64,000 nt of DNA from assembly GCF_003046625.1 (NCBI RefSeq), contig NZ_QAAD01000005.1:124001-188000 (forward strand), read 5' to 3'. Below the pieces are notes generated by a model. The model worked only from the letters and a program-made list of their open reading frames with translations, ran no database searches and had not been told where the DNA came from. Position numbers and translations under genes: made by a program. This stretch comes from Mangrovibacterium marinum (GTDB taxonomy: Bacteria; Bacteroidota; Bacteroidia; Bacteroidales; Prolixibacteraceae). Shown here piece after piece: positions 1 to 10,500 of this stretch (the stretch's first letter is position 1; each line of letters opens with the position of its first letter).

Positions 1-1143
1 AGCAATTCCTACAAGTGGGACAGCAATCCAGCTCCCGATATTCTGCCATTATGGGTGGCCGATATGGATTTTAAAACGGCGCCGGCTATTGTTGAAGCCC
101 TTGCCCGGCGTGTACAGCATGCTGTGTTTGGTTACGCCAAAGTTCCCGATGCCTATTACAAAGCGGTGATCAGCTGGTTTAAGCGCAGGCACAATTTCAC
201 GGTCGAGCAGGATTGGATTCTGTACACAACCGGGGTGGTGCCCGCCATCTCAGCAATTATTTTGGCGATGACCACGCCCGGTGATAAAGTGCTGGTGCAG
301 GAGCCGGTGTATAACTGCTTTTTCTCATCCATTCGCAACAACCAATGTCAGGCCGTTTCAAATGACCTGATTTACAAAGACGTAAAATATACCATCGATT
401 TTGACGATTTGGAGCGAAAGGCAGCGGACCCGCAGGTGACGCTGATGCTTTTGTGCAACCCGCATAACCCGGCAGGCCGCGCCTGGACAAAGGACGAACT
501 GCTGCGGATCGGTGAAATTTGTTTCCGCCACGACGTGTTGGTGGTTTCGGATGAAATTCATTGCGATTTGGTTTATCCCGGTCGTACCCATATTCCTTTT
601 GCATCCTTGGGACAGCAGTTCCTGGAGAATTCAGTAACCTGTATCGCGCCAAGCAAATCCTTCAACCTGGCCGGATTGCAGGTTGCCAACATCTTTGCAT
701 TTGACCCGGAATACCGAAAGCGAATTGATAAAGCGATTAATATTAACGAGGTGTGTGATATTAATCCGTTTGCTGTTGAAGGACTGATTGCCGCTTACAC
801 AAACCCGGATTCAGAACGTTGGCTAGACGAGTTGAAAGTATACTTGCTGGAAAATTATCGTTTGGTGGAGGCTTTTTTAGCGCAGAACTTACCGCAGTTT
901 CCGCTCTTGCCATTGGAAGCTACTTACCTGGTGTGGATCAATACGGCGGTACTGAACAAGTCGTCGGAAGAATTGATTCAATTTATGCTGGAAAGTGAGC
1001 ATGTTTGGCTGAATGAAGGAATCGTTTACGGTCAGGCAGGTGAAGGTTTCATTCGTTTAAATATTGCTTGCCCCCGGGCAGTTTTACAAGAAGGGTTGGG
1101 GCGAATTAAAAAGGCATTTGATAAACTGATTGCAGCAAACTAA
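1..1143 (+). CDS. PatB/MalY-type PLP aminotransferase / C-S beta-lyase (5' end outside window)
   Basis: The reading frame is open from base 1, so the true start lies just outside the window and about ten residues are missing. The protein begins [24 protein letters not shown], which matches the conserved N-terminus of the MalY/PatB branch of fold-type I PLP enzymes. The motif NPHNPAGR, the aspartate of SDEIHCD and the PLP-binding lysine of [10 protein letters not shown] are all visible. Family members act in the cytosol as cystathionine beta-lyases or aminotransferases; the sequence does not settle the substrate. It is followed by a separately started MATE exporter on the same strand. The family is secure; the substrate is not. 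Confidence 0.9.
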   Translation, partial: SNSYKWDSNPAPDILPLWVADMDFKTAPAIVEALARRVQHAVFGYAKVPDAYYKAVISWFKRRHNFTVEQDWILYTTGVVPAISAIILAMTTPGDKVLVQEPVYNCFFSSIRNNQCQAVSNDLIYKDVKYTIDFDDLERKAADPQVTLMLLCNPHNPAGRAWTKDELLRIGEICFRHDVLVVSDEIHCDLVYPGRTHIPFASLGQQFLENSVTCIAPSKSFNLAGLQVANIFAFDPEYRKRIDKAININEVCDINPFAVEGLIAAYTNPDSERWLDELKVYLLENYRLVEAFLAQNLPQFPLLPLEATYLVWINTAVLNKSSEELIQFMLESEHVWLNEGIVYGQAGEGFIRLNIACPRAVLQEGLGRIKKAFDKLIAAN

Positions 1144-1225
1144 GCAGCTTTGTCCGACTGCTTACTGCTGTGATCAGATGCAGAGAATTATCCGTGTTTT
1201 TTGACTAACGGTAGGGAAAAATCGA

Positions 1226-2647
1226 TTGAAAAAAAGTGATTACCTGTTGTCGCTTATCCAAAATAAGCAGGCAATGACATTCATGCAGCAACTGCGGTTA
1301 GCGGTATTGATGAGTGTGCCGGCTATTATTGCGCAGGTTTCATCCATTGTTATGCAATATATTGATGCATCGATGGTGGGAAGCCTTGGAGCGAATGCTT
1401 CAGCTTCCATTGGTTTGGTCATTTCGTCGACCTGGTTGTTTTGGGGCATTAGTACGACATTTGCAGCTGGCTTTTCGGTGCAGGTTGCCCATTTGATTGG
1501 TGCCGGCAATCCATCCGGCGCGCGATCGGTTTTGCGGCAGGCGTTATTGTCGAACGTGCTGTTTAGTACTGTGTTGATGGTCATTGGTATTGCTGTCAGC
1601 TCAAAGCTTCCTTACTGGTTGGGCGGAGAAGAGGCCATCGCCGGCGACGCTTCCATGTATTTCCTGATTTTTGTGTGCTCGCTGCCGGCGCTGCAACTAA
1701 ATTCACTGGCCGGGGGAATGCTGCGAAGTAGCGGAAATATGCATATCCCGAGCATCCTGAATGTGCTGATGTGTTTTCTGGATGTCTGCTTCAACCTGTT
1801 ACTCATCTTTCCCTCGCGCCAAGTGCTGCTTGGTGGTTTTACGATAAACATTCCCGGAGCAGATCTGGGCGTGGTGGGTGCTGCCCTGGGAACTGCTTTG
1901 GCTTACCTGTTAACGGCTGCGGCACTGTTGCTGTATCTGTTCACCCAGGATCCCAACTTGCGCCTGACAAGCGAAAAAGGCAGCTATTTGCCGGAGAAGG
2001 CGTTGTTGCGCAAGTCCTTCCGCATAAGTACGCCGATGATGCTGGAACATACGGTGATTATGGGTGCACAAATCCTTTCTACGATGATTGTTGCTCCATT
2101 GGGCGTTGCTGCTATTGCTGCAAACTCGTTTGCCATTACGGCTGAAAGCCTTTGTTATATGCCGGGATTCGGAATTGCCGAAGCTGCTACAACGCTGGTG
2201 GGGCACAGCTTTGGCGCGGCGCGAAAGGACCTGGTACGACGTTTTGCGTCAATTACCGTTTGGATGGGGATGCTCGTGATGACCGTGATGGGGGCAATTA
2301 TGTATGTAACCGCCCCGGAGCTGATGGGTTTTATGACACCCGATCCGGAGATTCTCTCGCTGGGCGTGGTGGCTTTGCGCCTGGAGGCTTTCGCCGAACC
2401 GATGTTTGCAGCAGCCATTGTTGCTTATGGCGTATTTGTGGGCGCAGGCGATACGCTTGTTCCCAGTGTGATGAATTTCTCAAGTATCTGGCTGGTCCGC
2501 CTGACTTTAGCAGCCTTGCTGGCCCCCTTGATGGGACTGCAGGGCGTTTGGATGGCCATGTGCCTTGAGCTTTGTTTCAGGGGAATAATTTTTTTGATCC
2601 GTTTGTATAAAGGAAATTGGTTAAAGTGCGGTCTGCATACGAATTAA
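1226..2647 (+). CDS. MATE family efflux transporter
   Basis: A 473-residue inner-membrane protein with about twelve hydrophobic segments. It has the MATE hallmark of two homologous halves (first half opening with VPAIIAQVSSIVMQYIDASMVG, second with a matching STPMMLEHTVIMGAQILSTMIV segment). MATE proteins export cationic drugs or metabolites using Na+ or H+ gradients; the substrate here is unknown. The start used is TTG at 1226, which gives a plausible soluble leader (KKSDYLLSLIQNKQ). An ATG at 1274 would remove 16 residues and still keep every membrane segment. It lies 82 bases after the aminotransferase and could be expressed with it. Confidence 0.88.
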   Translation: MKKSDYLLSLIQNKQAMTFMQQLRLAVLMSVPAIIAQVSSIVMQYIDASMVGSLGANASASIGLVISSTWLFWGISTTFAAGFSVQVAHLIGAGNPSGARSVLRQALLSNVLFSTVLMVIGIAVSSKLPYWLGGEEAIAGDASMYFLIFVCSLPALQLNSLAGGMLRSSGNMHIPSILNVLMCFLDVCFNLLLIFPSRQVLLGGFTINIPGADLGVVGAALGTALAYLLTAAALLLYLFTQDPNLRLTSEKGSYLPEKALLRKSFRISTPMMLEHTVIMGAQILSTMIVAPLGVAAIAANSFAITAESLCYMPGFGIAEAATTLVGHSFGAARKDLVRRFASITVWMGMLVMTVMGAIMYVTAPELMGFMTPDPEILSLGVVALRLEAFAEPMFAAAIVAYGVFVGAGDTLVPSVMNFSSIWLVRLTLAALLAPLMGLQGVWMAMCLELCFRGIIFLIRLYKGNWLKCGLHTN

Positions 2648-3058
2648 TGCCAGCCGATCCTGCCCGGGCTTTTGGCATCAAAATGGCTCATCAAGTTTGC
2701 TTTGGCCAACTGGCTTTAGCTTTGCTCATTGCGCCCAATCGGATTCCGTAATTGTGGTAGGTCTCTCTGTAATTTGGGTCTTCTATTCTTCCTGTTTACG
2801 GAGATCTTTGCAACATGAATTTCTGAAGATCAGCAATAACTAAAATTTGCAGCGTCAGTGCAGTCTCTCGCATCGGTAAACACCGGATGGTGCACGTTGT
2901 GCCGATAGGCCGCCAGGCAAGGCAAAACGTTTTCGGGGCGATTCCGTAATTTGCAGGGAATGTTGTGTTGTTGTGAATCAGTAAAATGAAGGAACCGCTA
3001 TTGAGCAATACGACCCCGGTTGAATGGAGGTGGAAAACAACGAAAAACCGATTTATAC
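2648..3058 (+). other. intergenic stretch without a recognisable gene
   Basis: About 410 bases between the MATE gene and the metallo-hydrolase. I see no ORF with family resemblance, no RNA gene, no clear terminator hairpin and no TAnnTTTG promoter that I would defend. The longest minus-strand frame here has no coding character. Confidence 0.5.
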
Positions 3059-4174
3059 ATGATGCGACTAATTCAAATTTTATTCGTAATCGTAATTCTG
3101 ATAACTGTAACCGGTATGTCAATATTAAATCAAACTAAATTTGGGCAATCACCCAAGGGCGAACGGCTGGAACGAATTAAAAAGTCACCCAATTATGTTG
3201 ACGGCGAGTTCCGAAACGTGCACGAAACACCGATGCTCACAACCGAGGATAGCGGAATTAAGATGATGATGGATTTCTTGTTCCGCAACAAAGCCCGCTT
3301 ATCGCCTGTCGACTCCATCCCGGTGGTCAAAACGGATCTTAAGTCCTTGAATCCGCAGGAGGATGTTTTGATTTGGTTTGGCCATTCGTCGTACTTTATT
3401 CGTTTAGCCGGCAAAACATTTTTAATCGACCCGGTGCTGAGTGCTTATGCGTCGCCTTTTTCGTTCGTGAATAAGGCTTTTAAAGGCACAAGTTCTTACA
3501 CTGCCGATGATTTTCCGTCCATTGATTATTTAATCATTACGCACGACCACTGGGATCACCTGGATTACAAAACAGTAATGGACTTAAAGCAAAAAACCGG
3601 GCAGGTTGTGTGTGCTTTGGGGGTTGGGCAACATTTTGAGTATTGGGGATTCGATCCATCAATCATCACCGAATTGGACTGGTACGAGGCAGCTAAGCTG
3701 GATGACGGATGGCGATTAACCGCAACACCTGCCCGGCACTTTTCCGGCCGCGGATTGAAACGGAATCAGAGCCTGTGGGCCTCGTTTGTGTTGAAGACGC
3801 CTTCTTTCAATATTTATATCGGCGGCGATAGCGGCTACGATGACTTTTTTGCCACAATCGGAACCCAATACGGCCCCTTCGACCTGGCTATTCTGGAACA
3901 AGGGCAATACGACCAAAACTGGAACCTGATCCATCTGTTGCCCGAAAAGCTATTTGACGCGGCCACGCAACTTCAGGCAAGGTGTATTTTACCGGTTCAC
4001 AATTCGAAGTTTGCTTTAGCCAATCATCCCTGGGATGAACCACTAAATAAGGTAATCGAGAACCATACCGATTCAGGTATTTCTGTGCTGACTCCTATGA
4101 TTGGAGCGCCTGTTTTGCTGAATGATTCAACACAACAATTTGAAAAATGGTGGAACGATGAAACAAGAGGGTAA
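3059..4174 (+). CDS. membrane-anchored metallo-beta-lactamase-fold hydrolase (UlaG/NAPE-PLD-like)
   Basis: The protein starts with a single hydrophobic N-terminal segment (MMRLIQILFVIVILITVTG), which suggests a membrane anchor or uncleaved signal. A metallo-beta-lactamase fold follows. Metal ligands visible are the HxHxDH signature in ITHDHWDHLD, a histidine in PARHFSGRG, an aspartate in IGGDSGYDD and a late histidine in LPVHNSKFA. The spacing resembles the UlaG/NAPE-phospholipase D group of phosphodiesterase or lactonase enzymes. The true substrate cannot be told. I start at ATG 3059, because the upstream TTG at 3020 adds a charged leader before the membrane segment. The 3' end overlaps the next gene by 17 bases, so the two are probably co-expressed. 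Confidence 0.85.
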   Translation: MMRLIQILFVIVILITVTGMSILNQTKFGQSPKGERLERIKKSPNYVDGEFRNVHETPMLTTEDSGIKMMMDFLFRNKARLSPVDSIPVVKTDLKSLNPQEDVLIWFGHSSYFIRLAGKTFLIDPVLSAYASPFSFVNKAFKGTSSYTADDFPSIDYLIITHDHWDHLDYKTVMDLKQKTGQVVCALGVGQHFEYWGFDPSIITELDWYEAAKLDDGWRLTATPARHFSGRGLKRNQSLWASFVLKTPSFNIYIGGDSGYDDFFATIGTQYGPFDLAILEQGQYDQNWNLIHLLPEKLFDAATQLQARCILPVHNSKFALANHPWDEPLNKVIENHTDSGISVLTPMIGAPVLLNDSTQQFEKWWNDETRG

Positions 4175-4727
4175 AAATATTTTTCAACGCCTGCAATCAG
4201 GCGAAGCCGTAAGTTTTACTGAGCAGAAATACCAGGAGATCGGCGAAGCTGCGGCACAAACAACCAAGCTGCTGCTTGAGCTGAATGCAACGGCCGATGT
4301 TGACAAAGTTCGTTTAAAATGGGGCGAAATTACCGGCCAGCCACTCGATTCAACTTCAACAATTCAAATACCGGTTCATGTGAACATCGGCCGGTTCACG
4401 CGAATTGGCAAAAATGTTTACATCAACCATCTCTGCTCAATGCTCGATATGGGCACAATAACCATTGGCGACAATGTGCTGATTGGCCCCAAGGTGAATA
4501 TTATTACCGAAGAACATCCGGTAAATCCGGCCGAACGAAAAGCGTTACTGGTGAGGCCTGTTGTCATTGGCAATGGTGCCTGGATCGGGGCAGGGGCAAC
4601 TATTTTGCCTGGTGTTACCGTGGGCGAAAATGCGGTGGTAGCTGCCGGAGCAGTGGTGAACAAAGATGTACCTGCCAATACGGTTGTCGGTGGAATCCCG
4701 GCAAAAGTCCTGAAGTATCTGCCTTAA
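4158..4727 (+). CDS. hexapeptide-repeat (left-handed beta-helix) acyltransferase, sugar O-acetyltransferase-like
   Basis: 189 residues. The C-terminal two thirds is a left-handed beta-helix built from hexapeptide repeats (for example IGDNVLIGPKVNI, IGNGAWIGAGATILPGVTVG, ENAVVAAGAVVNKDV), ending in the typical VVGGIPAKVLK. These proteins act as trimers and move an acetyl group from acetyl-CoA to a sugar or amino sugar; the maltose/galactoside acetyltransferase group is closest by eye. I chose ATG 4158, because a start at 4122 would place 53 bases inside the upstream gene. It sits between a metallo-hydrolase and an alcohol dehydrogenase, which suggests no particular pathway. Confidence 0.85.
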   Translation: MKQEGKNIFQRLQSGEAVSFTEQKYQEIGEAAAQTTKLLLELNATADVDKVRLKWGEITGQPLDSTSTIQIPVHVNIGRFTRIGKNVYINHLCSMLDMGTITIGDNVLIGPKVNIITEEHPVNPAERKALLVRPVVIGNGAWIGAGATILPGVTVGENAVVAAGAVVNKDVPANTVVGGIPAKVLKYLP

Positions 4728-4767
4728 ACTAAAATAGTCAACATTGAAAAACTAAAACAGAATAGTT

Positions 4768-5967
4768 ATGAATGATCATTTATCACGCAAAAAACAATCC
4801 AGGAGGGAATTTATTCAAAAGACCGCTTTGGCTGGCGCCGGTGCTTCAGTATTAATGAGCAATCCGGCTTCGTTGTTTGCCAACAATTCAAATTCAACAA
4901 ATATGGAACAGAATATTAAATCGAAAGGCTATGCCGCCTTTGATGTATCAGGAAAGCTTCGGCCCTGGGCGTTCGAACGTCGTGCAGTGGGAGACAATGA
5001 CATCCTGATTGATGTGAAATACGCCAGTATCTGTCACTCGGATATTCACCAAATGAAGGGGCACTGGGGACCGCAGCAATACCCGCAGGTGCCCGGGCAC
5101 GAAATTGTTGGTATTGTAGCAGCGGTTGGTAAAAATGTTACCAAATTTAAGGTGGGCGACCGCGCCGGTGTTGGCTGCATGGTGGATAGCTGTATGGAGT
5201 GCAACAGCTGCAAGCATGGCGAGGAGCAATTTTGCGACAAGGGTGAAACGGTGTTTACTTATGGTTTTCCCGAAAAATCGTCGCCAACAGGAATCAGCCA
5301 GGGCGGATATAGTTCCAGCCTTGTTGTGCGGGATCATTTTGCGGTCCACATTCCCGAAAACATCAGCCTGCAGGAGGCTGCCCCCTTGCTCTGTGCCGGT
5401 ATTACAACCTATTCACCCTTGATGAAAGCCAACTTCAAAATTGGCGATAAAGTTGGTGTTGCCGGTATTGGCGGACTGGGGCACATGGCTGTTAAACTGG
5501 CAGTCTCAAAAGGAGCCGAAGTGTACGCGTTTACCACGACTGCCGATAAAGTGGATGATATTAAATCCTTTGGCGCAAAAGAAGTTATTGTTGTCAACAA
5601 CGATCTGAGCAGTTTACAGGCTTACGCCAAAACGCTGGACTATATGATCAGCACAATTCCTTACGAGTTTAATGCTGCGCCCTACATCATCTGTGTGAAA
5701 CCAGGAGGAACATTCACCTTTGTGGGCATGCCTGTTCGGTCCGAAATTACCATTAACAACCTCATGCTGGCGTTTGCCCGGGTTAATTTTAATGCTTCCC
5801 TGATCGGCGGTATTCCCGAAACGCAGGAAGTCGTTCATTACTGTGCCGATAATCAGGTGCATCCCCAAATTGAAATAATCAGTGCCGATCAGATCAACGA
5901 AGCCTGGGAGAAAGTGATTAACAAAGAGGCCCGTTACCGCTATGTGATTGATGCTGCAACATTTTAA
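4768..5967 (+). CDS. zinc-dependent NAD(P) alcohol dehydrogenase with Tat-type leader
   Basis: A medium-chain dehydrogenase of the cinnamyl-alcohol/aldehyde-reductase (YahK, AdhA) group. Catalytic zinc ligands are seen in CHSDIHQMKGHWG and PGHEIVG. Four structural-zinc cysteines lie in CMECNSCKHGEEQFC, and a Rossmann dinucleotide loop in GIGGLGHMAVKLA. Residues 1-35 are extra to the family: SRREFIQKTALAGAGASVLM followed by SNPASLFA looks like a twin-arginine signal peptide with a cleavage region. This is odd for an enzyme that normally works in the cytosol with a soluble cofactor. A start at an internal ATG (about residue 46, MEQNIKSKGYAAF) would give the usual length. Family secure, location uncertain. 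Confidence 0.88.
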   Translation: MNDHLSRKKQSRREFIQKTALAGAGASVLMSNPASLFANNSNSTNMEQNIKSKGYAAFDVSGKLRPWAFERRAVGDNDILIDVKYASICHSDIHQMKGHWGPQQYPQVPGHEIVGIVAAVGKNVTKFKVGDRAGVGCMVDSCMECNSCKHGEEQFCDKGETVFTYGFPEKSSPTGISQGGYSSSLVVRDHFAVHIPENISLQEAAPLLCAGITTYSPLMKANFKIGDKVGVAGIGGLGHMAVKLAVSKGAEVYAFTTTADKVDDIKSFGAKEVIVVNNDLSSLQAYAKTLDYMISTIPYEFNAAPYIICVKPGGTFTFVGMPVRSEITINNLMLAFARVNFNASLIGGIPETQEVVHYCADNQVHPQIEIISADQINEAWEKVINKEARYRYVIDAATF

Positions 5968-6015
5968 CCGGCGCCATATTTTAGGTTGGTATTGAAAAAT
6001 AACAAGGAAATAATC

Positions 6016-6049
6016 AAACAGCCTTCTGCTAACCCGGGAGGCTGTTTTT
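6016..6049 (+). terminator. rho-independent terminator after the alcohol dehydrogenase gene
   Basis: A nine-base stem AAACAGCCT (6016-6024) pairs with AGGCTGTTT (6039-6047) and runs into a T tract. It lies between the dehydrogenase and the tautomerase gene. Confidence 0.75.
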
Positions 6050-6061
6050 AAGGAATCAGCG

Positions 6062-6289
6062 ATGCCCCATTTTCAAATTAAATTGCTCGAAGGAAAAACC
6101 GAAGAGCAAAAGCAAAAATTAGCAGAAGAAGTTGTAAAAGCAGCACAGAGCGTCATCGGTTATGGCGATGAATCTTATTCGGTGACCATTGAAGATTTTA
6201 CCTTCGGGGAATGGAAAAACAAGGTTTATCCGACGGAGATTATCGGCCGAAAGGATATTCTTTATAAAGAGCCGGGATATACCATCTGA
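6062..6289 (+). CDS. 4-oxalocrotonate tautomerase family protein
   Basis: 75 residues starting MPHFQIKLLEGKTEEQKQKL. In this superfamily Pro-2 becomes the N-terminal catalytic base after removal of Met, and it is present. The beta-alpha-beta plan (strand, helix EEQKQKLAEEVVKAAQ, strand SVTIEDF) fits the 60-80-residue 4-OT group. Members catalyse keto-enol tautomerisation of small acids or have uncharacterised roles. The gene starts just after a terminator, so it should have its own promoter. The substrate is unknown. Confidence 0.8.
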   Translation: MPHFQIKLLEGKTEEQKQKLAEEVVKAAQSVIGYGDESYSVTIEDFTFGEWKNKVYPTEIIGRKDILYKEPGYTI

Positions 6290-6712
6290 TACAGCCCCGG
6301 TATAGCCTGCTGATTCCGGCAATCTCCAACAGAAATGAAATTTGAAAATTTTTCGATTATGCTGTAATGATCGCTATCACAGATTTTTGGGCTATCGTTC
6401 CATCGAAATGAAAGCCACTTGATGATCTGGCGGCCTGGTACCATAGCATTCATCGACTCTCGCCGAAAGACATTTTCCAGGGAGCCTTCGCCATCGTCAG
6501 ACTTCAAAGCAGACAGTTCCGGGGAAATGAATCCGAATTTATTACTTTTGCAGGTAATTTTGACTCTCATTAGGTCTCGGCACGCCGCGCGGAACTTCAA
6601 TTTGGCGTAGCCTGTTAGGCTATTGAGTAGGCCGAAGTCTGAATTGATGGTTGCCGATGATCCAAACTTCTGGATCGGATAAAGGCAAATAACCGGCGAT
6701 TATTTTTTACGA
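6290..6712. other. intergenic stretch without a recognisable gene
   Basis: About 420 bases between the tautomerase and the end of jetD. Frames here are open but show no family resemblance. There is no tRNA, and I found no copy of the island att core in the orientation expected for mnmE. It may be decayed sequence. Confidence 0.5.
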
Positions 6713-7582
6713 TTAAAGGTGAAATACCGACAACAAGCGTTCCTGTTCAAGTCCTTTGCGATATGCGCTCAGGAGTTGGGCAAGCTGTTCAATCTCGGGA
6801 TAAAGATGAAGGTCGATTGAATCGAGAAGATGTGCTTGCTGGTCGTAAAGTGCTTCAATTCCATATTCGCAGATAAGCTTTTCAATATCCGGGGGGATAA
6901 AAAAGCGGCAACGGTGGGCGGGGAGCAGGTCCCGAAATTCACGAATGTAGATGCTGAGACCGGCAGGATCGAAATCGCCAAAATGCAGGTAGTTGTTCGG
7001 GATGGTTTGAAGCCACCGGTTGGAGCTGTGGCTCAGGTAGCGCATAACGACTACGATTTCCTTCTGGGGAAAAAGCTTGATTAACCGGTCAAATTTCAAA
7101 AAGCATTCCGGGTTTTCGATTCCGACAATCAATGCCTCCGGGGATACTTGTAACAAGTCCGGTCGCCACACAAAGAGTTCTATTCCTTCGGGCGCGGGGG
7201 ATACCGGTTGATTTCCGATTTTCAGCCCCGAGTTAAAGGCTTTGATAAAAAAGCCTTGTAAGCTTTGGCTTCGAAATGTTTTTGTTGACTTTGATGCTGC
7301 AAGTGAGCCCTCGCCATCCATGCTGGCCGATTCGAAACTGGCTAGATAGTTTTCCAACGATAAAATGCCGTGTTGTACTTCCAGATACACCCGGAGGCTT
7401 TGAGGATCGGAGCAGGCATAAGTCACCCGGCGACCGGCAACGGGAAGTTTTTGGATGATTCCGTCGTCGGTAAATGGCTTTAAAAAGCTTTTGGCTTTTA
7501 TCTCGCTGGCCTTCAGTATTTCGCCTTTCGACAAACGCAGCAGGCATCGGGCGAACGATAAGGGGATTGGCTTAGAGTTCAT
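6713..7582 (-). CDS. jetD: JetD/MksG-like Toprim nuclease subunit of a Wadjet-type system
   Basis: 289 residues. The C-terminal half carries a Toprim-type acidic motif set as in DUF2220/Topo VI A-like proteins: a glutamate in VGIENPECF (about residue 155) and the DxD pair in HFGDFDPAGLSIYIREF (about 203-205). In Wadjet systems this subunit is the nuclease that cuts plasmid DNA after loop extrusion by the SMC-like complex. The N-terminal half looks like winged-helix/DUF3322-type sequence. It seems shorter than many JetD proteins. The start overlaps the end of jetC by 11 bases, so translation is probably coupled. It is the last gene of the operon. Confidence 0.8.
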   Translation of the reverse strand: MNSKPIPLSFARCLLRLSKGEILKASEIKAKSFLKPFTDDGIIQKLPVAGRRVTYACSDPQSLRVYLEVQHGILSLENYLASFESASMDGEGSLAASKSTKTFRSQSLQGFFIKAFNSGLKIGNQPVSPAPEGIELFVWRPDLLQVSPEALIVGIENPECFLKFDRLIKLFPQKEIVVVMRYLSHSSNRWLQTIPNNYLHFGDFDPAGLSIYIREFRDLLPAHRCRFFIPPDIEKLICEYGIEALYDQQAHLLDSIDLHLYPEIEQLAQLLSAYRKGLEQERLLSVFHL

Positions 7583-10500
7583 GACTAATCAGCTTTGTGA
7601 TTCCTGTTTTGTTTGATTGGCGGTTCTTTCGGAACATATAAATATGCCTGTAATCCTGTTCGTTATGCGAGTTTGGCGATCCGTTGATCAAGCGGATATT
7701 ACGCTCGCCGGCGAAGCTAATTAAGCCCGTGACATTGCTGTCGTGCAAAATACCAACTTCATCAATTAAGCAATGCAGCATTGCGTCGGTTTGTGCTTTT
7801 GAACCGTTCGTTTTAAAGATGTGGAGCAGGTTGATGTATATCATCGATTTGACCAGTACGTCGGTGCCGTTTGAGCCAACGTTTGCCAGGCGGCTCACCC
7901 AATTTGTGTCGTTTTCATTTTCCCGAATCCTAAATTCAAGGTCGAAGGCATCTTCCAGCCTGATTGCCTTCGATTTGGCTTGTCCGATCTGTTGAAGCAG
8001 GTTTTCCAGCAATTTCACGGCTTCGGTATCATTCGATCCGGCTTGATCCTGGTTGAATAAATTGATTTCTCCGTAATTCAGGTGGTTCTCGGCCTGGAAA
8101 TTTCTGATTTTGCGAAGCATTTGAATCAGCTTGTTGGAGCTTTCCTGAATCCGCATCTCAATACTTTTTACAACGCCCACAAAATTGGATTTGCGGAAGT
8201 CTGCATTGATCCGGTGAATGACTTTTTGCACATCTTCTTCTTTCCTGAGCAGCTCGTTGGTCTCGTTGACAATATTGGCCAACACCATCGCATATTTGCG
8301 TGTTACCTCGGTCTTATAGTCGACAATTTTTTGTTCGCGAACAAATTCTTTCAGGTTTCCGGCAAAAGCTCTGAATTGCTTGTTCCCCGATAGATTTGTT
8401 TCAAATCCCAGACAGTTGTTTGGATTGAAATAGCCTGCAAATTCGGTGATTTTTGCCGTGAGGGTATGCTGTTTCTTCTCGTAATCCAGCGCCAAATTTG
8501 TCAGCTTACGGATGTTTTCGTCGCATTTCCAGTGGTCTGCGCGATCATGATGCTCCACGAAGTTCCGAAGCTCTTCAAAAGTCTGACTTTGGCTGAATAA
8601 TTTGAAGGCCTCCAGTTCGCGCGTTAACCCGGCCAGACGCATTTTCAGTTCGTCGCGTTGCTTGCTAAAATCGGCCAGTATCGCCTGTTCCTTCTCCATC
8701 CGGTTTGCAAACAAATTCGCAGCATGCTCCAAATTCGCTTCCAATTCTTTTCTGGCTTGCTGAAATTCAGCCAGGCGGTCGATGTAGTCTTTGCAGTCTT
8801 TTTGGTAGTTGAAAACCAATTGTAGATTTTTCTCAATTTTATCGAGCTTCGCTTTCCATGTTTTTGCCTTTTCCTCCAGCGATTTAATTTCGGTGGTGTC
8901 GATGCCTTTTTCCTCCAGCAGTTTATTGCGCTTCGCTTCCAGCTCGTTTATTTGCTTTTGAAATTCTTGTTTGATCCGTGCTTCGGTAATGTTAATTTGC
9001 TCAACTAGTTCCATGAGTTTAGCCTTCAGCTTTTTCTCCTCGGCATTGGTGTTCGCTTGCAAATTGCTGACGATTTTGTGATGCTGCTCATCCCGATTTG
9101 ACAGAAGTTCGCTGATCTCCTTTTTGTCAACTTCCAGTTGATGCTTTCGGGCTTCTTCCTGCTTTTGTGCTTCCTGTTTTTGCAGCGCTGCTTTTTCTTT
9201 CAGCAGATTGATATCCAATCCAATCTTCTCAATGCCGGTCTCGCTTTTTTCAACTTCCAGAGTACATTCTTTTTCTTCCTGCTTTAGGTCCAAAATCTGT
9301 TTGTTGTATTTCTTCTGAAGTTTGTCTTTTTGATCTTGCAGATCGATGAGCTGTTTTTCAATCGCTTTGTTCTGTTCGGCGAGTTGCTGTTGCAGGGGAG
9401 CCAGCTTGTTTTCCAAGTCCGTTTTCGACAGGCGGATCGGATCCAGATTTTCCAAATTCAGGTTTAAGCCGTAGCAGTTATTACCGTCGCTCAGGGTGGG
9501 GTTTAAGTTGTTGTGCAGCAGGATTTCTTTTGAAACGATTTTCCCGATTGATTGTCCCCAAGCCGGATGATTCGAGTCCAGAAATTCGACTAAGGAACCG
9601 GATAGCGCCTGCAATTCGGTGTTTATTTGTTCGATTTGAAGCTCCAGCGCTTTCTTTTGTCGCTTGAAGTCTTCACGCTGTTGACTGCCTTTGGTTTCAA
9701 GGAGTTCAACTTTGTTCTCGCCCTCTTTTTGCGTGCTTATGAGGGTGGACTCCGCTAGTTTTTTGCGTGCTTTGGACTTCACTTTCAACTTTTCGAACTC
9801 CTGTCGTTTCTGCTGCAAAGCTTTGAGCTCTTCCTCTAAAAACTGCTTTTGGGAAATATTTTCTATTTTGAACTGCACCTCCGCTATTCGTTTTTCCAGC
9901 TCTGTTTTCTGGAGGTTCAACTTTTCTTTTTCCTGGTTGTACTCCTTGGTCAACTGTTCCTTGTGCTGATAAAAGTTCCGGTTTAGGGCAGCGATTTTAT
10001 CTTGAATTTGCTGGCTCTCAGTTGCCTTTGAGTTTTTAAAATCGATAATCTGTAACTGGCATTGATTTTCGAGGCGCTGCTTTTCGTTTTGAAACTGACT
10101 TTCCACATCTTTCAGATTGGCAGTCAGCAGTTCAAGTTGAGCATTGGCCTGCGCCAAGCCGGCTACATAATCCGCCTTTTTATCGTTTTCAGCTAAAACA
10201 AGTTCGATGTTTTGCGCTGCGTACTCCTTTGCCAGCCGGTTGGCTTTCTTAATGTCGGCAATAACGACCGACAGCTTGTTTTGCACCCGACTTTGGCCGG
10301 TTCGGTGGTCTGCGTCAATTTTGGTTATCTTATCCTGTTGATTTTTCAACTGTTCCGCAACCACGGCAAAGCTGTCCTTCGACAGGCGTTCTTGTTCCCG
10401 GGCCTGGTTGTAGGCGGCACCAATTTCCCAGGCTATCTTTTTCTGTTCCTGCTCCATGGACAGAAGCTGATCATAAAATTCAACGATATTATGAGCCCTC

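Noticed and set aside
6668-6678. TTCTGGATCGG, similar to the att core TTCTGTATCGG
   Set aside because: Opposite orientation to mnmE, one mismatch in only 11 bases and no FCIGK reading; probably chance.
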